64,000 bases of DNA from Anagrus nilaparvatae (taxonomy: Eukaryota; Arthropoda; Insecta; Hymenoptera; Mymaridae), in contig JAKSXM010000014.1 of assembly GCA_022575985.1 (NCBI GenBank), positions 16,678,001 through 16,742,000 on the forward strand. The letters are read 5' to 3'. This document shows positions 58,830 to 64,000 of this stretch, piece by piece. A model generated the notes under the pieces. It saw only the letters and a program-made list of their open reading frames with translations. It was not told where the DNA came from and ran no database searches. The translations under genes were made by a program, and so were the position numbers. Each line of letters starts with the position of its first letter. Position 1 is the first letter of the stretch.

Positions 58830-59540
58830 AGCAAGCCATGATTCAGATTTAAAGACTTTGGGCTTCCATGCTGAAGATCGTGGTTTGATCCCAGGCAGAT
58901 ACCTCTGATTTTTTTTTCTGAGAAAATTAAATTATGTGTTTATATAGAATGCGAATGGTTAGGATGCACGTTAAAAAGATATCCAGTCTTGGGAGAGGTG
59001 AAATCCAGAGAATATAGGTTAACATGAATTACACACACACTAACACCCACATACGTTATAAACAATTCACACTGACATATCACTGGTGAAGGGATTACAG
59101 GCGATGTTCTCTATAACATCTGCCACGATTCTTTCAACCCATATCACCTGCTACACCAAGGGTAGCTAGTGTTTAATCGTGCTAAGAGTTAACTCCATAA
59201 CGGAATATGTTGCATATAAATCCATATCAACAGTTCATTGCGTGGAGCTCTCTATACGGGGCTCAAAGGGTTCATGTGTGTTTCAAGCATGAACCTGGGT
59301 GTAAACCGCTGGCGTGGGGACTACTTGAGGGAAGTGGATGTGGAAAAAGAAACACCAATCCAAAAACAGCTTTATGCCTATACGAGACCAAGCCCCCGCA
59401 GGATACCGGTAGGTTTGGTGCTGTTTGAGGAAAGGTCGTGAGAAATCAGCTTGCAGAGGGGCGCTTTGGGCTTTTAAATATAAAGTTGGGTGCGCTGTGA
59501 GTTACCTTCTATTTCTCAAAAAGGCATATAAAAACATGAA
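58830..59540 (+). mobile_element. tRNA-derived SINE, probable
   Basis: GGGCTTCCATGCTGAAGATC followed by the B-box-like GGTTTGATCCC at 58882 looks like the anticodon and T arms of a tRNA head. A less A+T-rich, non-coding body of about 600 bases follows, including CTCTATACGGGGCTCAAAGG, ending near 59520. The overlapping short frames at 59207-59441 are not coding. Confidence 0.55.
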
Positions 59541-59769
59541 ATATGAATCTATTTATTTTTTTGTTTTTATTTATTTTTATTTATACATTTATTATTTTAT
59601 TTTAATTGTTATAGCCCTATACTTCAGTATATTTTTTTTCCACGGCGGTATTGTTATTTTTTTAAATTGTTTTTCGATTTTTTTTTTTTAAATTTAAACT
59701 TATTTTTTTATTTTATTATTTTGTTATATTTTTATTTTTGACTTCTTCGTGAATTGAATCATGTATATC

Positions 59770-61260
59770 TGTTACACCCCATTTGTGAAATTTACCATTT
59801 CATGAATTGGTCAAGTAAAATGACCAATTCGTGAACTGGTAAAATTTAAGAGATGTGTTGACCAGTTTGTGAAATGGTTAATTTTTTTTTACCAATTCGT
59901 GAAATGGTCAAAAAAAATAAAATTTATTTCACAAATGGGTCAACGACATTTATTCTTTACTTTTGAATGCTTGTAAAAAATTATTAGGAACAATTTATTT
60001 TTTTTTAAACTTAAATCAACAAACTTTATTTATTTCTAAACCAATATAATTAATAATTATTATAATAAATAACAAAATAATTTTTTTTTAATTTTATAAT
60101 ATTTTTCAGATATTTCACTTTTTAATCAAATTTTCAAAAAATTTTATTTTCCCAAAAATAGTAAAAATTGAATATCTCCAAAAGTACGATAGCTGAGTCG
60201 CAAAACTATGGCCTTTGTCACCCGCAAATATAATAACGCTATCTATTATTAACGCTATAATTAAGAGATTCTGACTGCAAAATGGATCCCTTGTAAATTT
60301 TTTTATTTCAAATTAATTTAAAATAGCGAGGGCAAACGGCGGAACTTTGATGGCCCGAGATACTCGTCGATAACCTATAAATACCGAAAAATCTCATAAA
60401 TAAACTGAGTATGTTTTGGCCTAATCTAAAAATCTAGGCTATTCCGAGCTGTCATACTTTAACTTTTTTTTCAGAAAAATTGTCCAACTTTGTGGACCTG
60501 TAACTTTTTCCAGAACCCGTGGCTAAACCAGGATGCGAAAGTGAGTATGTTTTGGTCTTGGCTATCTCTGAAAAGAAATTCAGCTGTCATACTCACACGA
60601 GCTGTTTACCATAGCGGATAATTTTTTTAATCAGCTTCAAAAATATTTTATAAAATTTTAAATATACCTCCATTTTGAATAAAAATTTAATAGAGTACGC
60701 AAAACATGGTGCCAAATCGAATACTACAAAGTATGACAGTAAAATTTTTCGATAGTCTCAAGATATTTCAATTTTTGTTACAAATTTTTAAAAATTTTAT
60801 CAAGTTCAAAAACAATAAAAATTGAATATCTAGCTTTTGGAGCTCCAAAAGTACAATAACTGAGACACAAAACTATGGCCTATGTCACCCGCGGACTTTT
60901 TTTTTTTTATTTTCTTTATTATAAATTTTCAAATATATAGTAGTAAGATAAATATATATTATAAATAATTTTTTGTCCTAAAATTTATTTTAATATTTTC
61001 CTACTTTTACAGCTTGCAATTTTCAAGGAATACACTTAACGTAAACAAACCGTTGACGCTATAATGATCATAAACATTTGAAATTTCTATATTCTCGATA
61101 TGAAAATTTGACGTTGACCCATTTGTGAAATAAATTTTATTTTTTTTTGACTAATTCACGAACTGGTAAAATAATTTGACCATTTCACTAACTGGTTAGT
61201 TTAATTTTCTTAGCATTGACCAGTTCGTGAATTGATCAATTTCACAAATGGGGTGTAACA
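59770..61260. mobile_element. 1.49-kb inverted-repeat element rich in short palindromes
   Basis: Ends TGTTACACCCCATTTGTGAA and its complement, flanked by TATC on both sides (59766-59769 and 61261-61264). About 170 bases at each end carry repeated ACCAATTCGTGAAATGGT-type palindromes. The interior has two related blocks about 650 bases apart, each with CAAAACTATGGCCTTTGTCA-type and AGCTGTCATACT words. No transposase ORF. Confidence 0.85.
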
Positions 61261-62409
61261 TATCTTCAGTAAAGTAGGCGCAGCGACGTTATCCATTACT
61301 CAATCAGGACATTTTGATTAATTAAAAAAATTAAGAAGAATATATGTTACAGATAATAATTTTCCCACTTCTTTTTTTTTTTTAATAATGAATAATAATA
61401 TTAATATAAACAAAAGCATTCCGTGGAGAAAGGTAGAAAGAGAAAGAATGGATATTATATTATTGTTTAAATGATTCTGTATAAACACGTACACATATGC
61501 ATAATACGTACGTAATTTTGTTATTAATAATATTATTGAATTAAAACCAAATCGATTGAATGTTTTTAATCGTTAAATTAAAATATTAAAAACCATTAAT
61601 TTAATTGTATGCCCTCTATTAATTCAATCTTATTCTCATTTATTTTTACGAAAATTTACATCAAAACAATGACTGCCTTATTCAATGACGAGCGCTGTTA
61701 CTTTAATAATTCATCAAATCAATGTTATTTTCTATTGGCATAGGTATATCAATTGCTTCTAAGTTATTAAATCGATGTCACCGTGATTACAGTGTATTAT
61801 TTAAATGTGTAAGATTTTAAAAAAGTTTTTTTTTCCAAAAACATCTTATACATCAAAAACAAAATGCATGGAACATGTTTACTTACAGCTGAGTGATAAC
61901 CCAGGTTATTCTATAGTCCCCAAATCGAAATTAATCTAAGCCCCTAAACCTGAATTATTCTAAATCCAAAAATTAAAAGTCCCATTTTCCCCCCTCCCTT
62001 AAATTGGGCAAATTTGAACCTGTTAATTTGAGTAGAAACTTACTAAATTATTGTTCTTTTTGTTTTACGTAATAGGTGTCCCTGAAAAAGGCCGTTAAAT
62101 TTTTTGAGCATTTGATGCGTGGCCCCAGCCACACGTTTTAAAATAAATATATCACAAACAGACAACAATTCCAATCACACAAAAGATAAATTACAGAAAA
62201 ATACACTTTCATACGCAAGTGCACAAAGAAATTAAAACACTTTAAATTCAATCCGACCACTTCGTACTCGTACAGCGATATTTCCAAAACCACCTCTTCG
62301 AGTCCAAGAACTCGGAATATAATATTAAACCTATATTTATAGGCCTTCGCTGACTTCAACCTCCTTCACTGATTGGAGCGCGCACGACAAAATCGTTACG
62401 AAGTTCGCC

Positions 62410-62545
62410 AAGCATGACATGATCAAAGGCCGGCAAAGGCAGTAAAGCGTTCGCAAAGAAATAGCATACAGGCTATCAGCGAAGGCACTAAAATCATAGC
62501 TAAGCAATAGCCTACACGCTATGAGAAAAGGCACTAAAGCCATGA
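62410..62545 (+). repeat. Tandem repeat, about 50-bp unit
   Basis: AAGGCACTAAAATCATAGCT, AAGCAATAGCCTACACGCTA and TGAGAAAAGGCACTAAAGCC repeat about two and a half times with changes. The segment is G+C-richer than its surroundings. Confidence 0.6.
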
Positions 62546-62588
62546 TCAAGCAGTAAGGGAGCAAAATTATATATTAATTTAACCAATA

Positions 62589-62604
62589 GGCCCTTTTCAG
62601 GGCC
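62589..62604 (+). promoter_or_regulatory. Histone mRNA 3' stem-loop
   Basis: GGCCCTTTTCAGGGCC forms a 6-bp stem and TTTC loop, exactly the metazoan replication-dependent histone 3'-end form, followed by CACA and, about 12 bases on, a purine-rich GAGAAAAAA like the U7-binding downstream element. Confidence 0.6.
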
Positions 62605-62639
62605 ACATTTTTTAATGAGAAAAAATGTAAATATCTCAT

Positions 62640-62830
62640 AGAGCAAAGGCAAAGATCAACGCTAAGTGCTGCAAAACTAGAGAAGCACGGCGAAGCCAAG
62701 CCAAAGGCTACGCACGGCCAAGCTTGTAAGTGTTAAGGAGCAACAACATAGCACGGCAAAACCTGTGGCAAGGCTATCAAGAAGCACGGCAAGGCTAAAG
62801 GTCCGCGGTAAAGTGCCCAGCAAAGAGTGT
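62640..62830. other. G+C-richer segment with recurring GCACGGC words
   Basis: AGCACGGC-AAGG-like words recur (62685, 62751, 62785). One short frame reads EAKPKAT then stops; a histone H1/H2A-like tail is conceivable but unproven. Confidence 0.3.
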
Positions 62831-62969
62831 TCTTTGTTCCGGATATTTTTTAATGTCTAAAAATAACAAAACCCCCCCTCAAATTGGACAAATTTGACTC
62901 CCCCACCTTAATTTTAAATGTTCTTGAGGTACCCTCTCATCCCCTCCCTATAAACATGTTTCATGTTAA

Positions 62970-64000
62970 TATGTTATCAATATTTTATATATACATTTTT
63001 CTTTATAGATTTTGACAAGGCTCCCAAATCAGGATTCGAATCGTCAATTATTAATAAATAAACAATATTTTTAGTCGACAAAAGGTCAATTATTTTTTAT
63101 TTTTATTCACTAGATTCGAGAAATACAAAAAATATCAATTCATTTTATTTTGTAATTCAATTAAAAATAAAATGTTCCTGATCATGCGTATTTCAAATTA
63201 TTTAATATATGAGATGCTTTTTAGATATTTGAGCTTTTTTAGACTTCAGAATCGAAAGTCGAGATAAAACTATTTTTTTTATTAAACAAAAACTTCTTAA
63301 AATGCGAATTTCAAATCTGTAATTCAAAGAAAAAAAATGTTATTTATTGAAATTAGCTGGATCTGTCCATATACATATATCAAATATATATGCGGATATA
63401 ATAGAGAGAAAAGTTATACATACTTAATTTTGAGTAATAAAGGCAAGCTTCAGTTTGGTCCAACGGACCGTAAGCATCGTTGCCACTGCACCGGCTGCAG
63501 CAAGAAAATGAATTCACCTCTTTTTGATTTAAAAAAGATTTGAGAAACTGGATTAGCTTATGGGTGAAGAAAGGAGTTAGATTAAAAAAAAGGAAAAAAA
63601 AATAAAGAATAAAACGCAGCAGGCTACAAAAAATGTATTTAATATAAATCTGGAGAAATGAAAAATATTCAGAGCTTTTATATGTAATGATACTTTTTTT
63701 TTCAAACGTTAATTAAATTTCTGAAAAAAAGTTTTGAAATTGTGAAGCAATACTATCGTATTTAAAAAAAAAATATTTCCTGGTATAAAATTTAAAAATA
63801 AATCTTTTTGAAAAAACTAATTATACCCGAAAAACAGCGTTTCACATGGGTTTTCAAAAGCTTTGCGTATTTGAGAATAGAAAATACAACAGGAAGATCA
63901 AGGGCCATGAAAGTTTATAAAGCTTTGCCATGAACTAGAATGTGGTCTCGAATACAGAAACATAACTGATCATTCCGAAACACCGTGTATTGTATCATTC
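62970..64000. other. AT-rich DNA with a small G+C-rich island
   Basis: At 63455-63515 CCAACGGACCGTAAGCATCG and CACTGCACCGGCTGCAGCAA stand out, but no frame extends and no family was recognised. The remainder is low complexity. Confidence 0.4.

Larger units (their letters stand above)
62070..62630. pseudogene. Possible collapsed divergent histone gene pair, non-coding parts only
   Basis: Two outward-facing histone-type 3' ends: a consensus stem-loop on the plus strand at 62589-62604, and a degenerate one on the minus strand at about 62078-62095 (AACGGCCTTTTTCAGGGACA). Between them, on the minus strand, are CCAATC (about 62373) and a TATA box CCTATAAATATAGG (62331-62344). Replication-dependent histone genes of insects come as divergent pairs with this layout. 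No histone protein is encoded here: the space is too short and no frame matches. The element may therefore be a deleted or mobilised histone repeat. Confidence 0.4.
61845..62965 (+). repeat. Dispersed minisatellite repeat, copy 4, split by a histone-like segment
   Basis: Left part: ATGCATGGAACATGTTTAC, CCTAAACCTGAATTATTCTA units and CTTAAATTGGGCAAATTTGA. Right part: CTCAAATTGGACAAATTTGA and CCCTATAAACATGTTTCATG. The order is as in copy 1 but with about 850 extra bases (62030-62870) in the middle. Confidence 0.6.

Noticed and set aside
62138..62564. Two minus-strand frames as histone or membrane protein genes
   Set aside because: No histone-fold residues in any frame; the hydrophobic look comes from reading the reverse of a tandem repeat and promoter-like DNA.

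Overview
The window is strongly A+T-rich eukaryotic DNA, almost certainly from an insect. It holds widely spaced, GT-AG-spliced exons of a sidestep-type (Side family) immunoglobulin-superfamily receptor, R1-like and CR1/I-like non-LTR retrotransposons, a Gypsy-class fragment, tRNA-derived SINEs and many MITEs and foldback elements. The base composition and repeat style would fit a hymenopteran such as a braconid wasp, but that is an impression and not shown by the sequence. No prokaryotic, CRISPR or intact virus-like system is present.

Host gene. The only host protein-coding gene I can support with confidence runs on the minus strand. Five exons, in transcript order, lie at 50779-50623, 45323-45193, 32422-32263, 19016-18717 and 16885-16568. 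All four joins keep frame and give about 355 continuous codons: the end of one Ig domain, a complete Ig domain split over two exons, another complete Ig domain in one exon, and a fibronectin III-like domain. The 5' part (signal peptide, first Ig domains) and the 3' part (transmembrane segment, cytoplasmic tail) were not found and probably lie outside the window. Introns are about 5.3, 12.8, 13.2 and 1.8 kb.

Repeats by region. 1-16.5 kb (downstream of the last exon seen): TA-flanked MITEs, a hAT-type MITE nested in another element, two and a half copies of an AT-rich family with GGTTCCTC ends and a built-in GT tract, and a 5'-truncated R1-like LINE. 19-32.2 kb (intron): a 1.57-kb foldback element, a decayed EN-RT-RNaseH LINE split by a SINE, and a third GGTTCCTC copy. 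32.4-45.2 kb (intron): half of the same foldback element, a twice internally deleted Gypsy pol fragment, and a CR1-like LINE tail. 45.3-50.6 kb (intron): a 2.55-kb palindrome and a hAT MITE with a perfect 8-bp target duplication. 50.8-64 kb: an unassigned 83-codon ORF, small foldbacks, a 3.4-kb nest of palindromes inside palindromes, a SINE, a 1.49-kb inverted-repeat element packed with short palindromes, and a repeat holding what looks like the non-coding remains of a histone gene pair (a consensus histone 3' stem-loop is intact).

Interplay. Long inverted repeats sit inside the receptor introns and would be transcribed with it. One foldback pair flanks the 32.3-kb exon in opposite orientation. 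Hairpin RNA, small RNA or back-splicing are possible consequences but remain inference.
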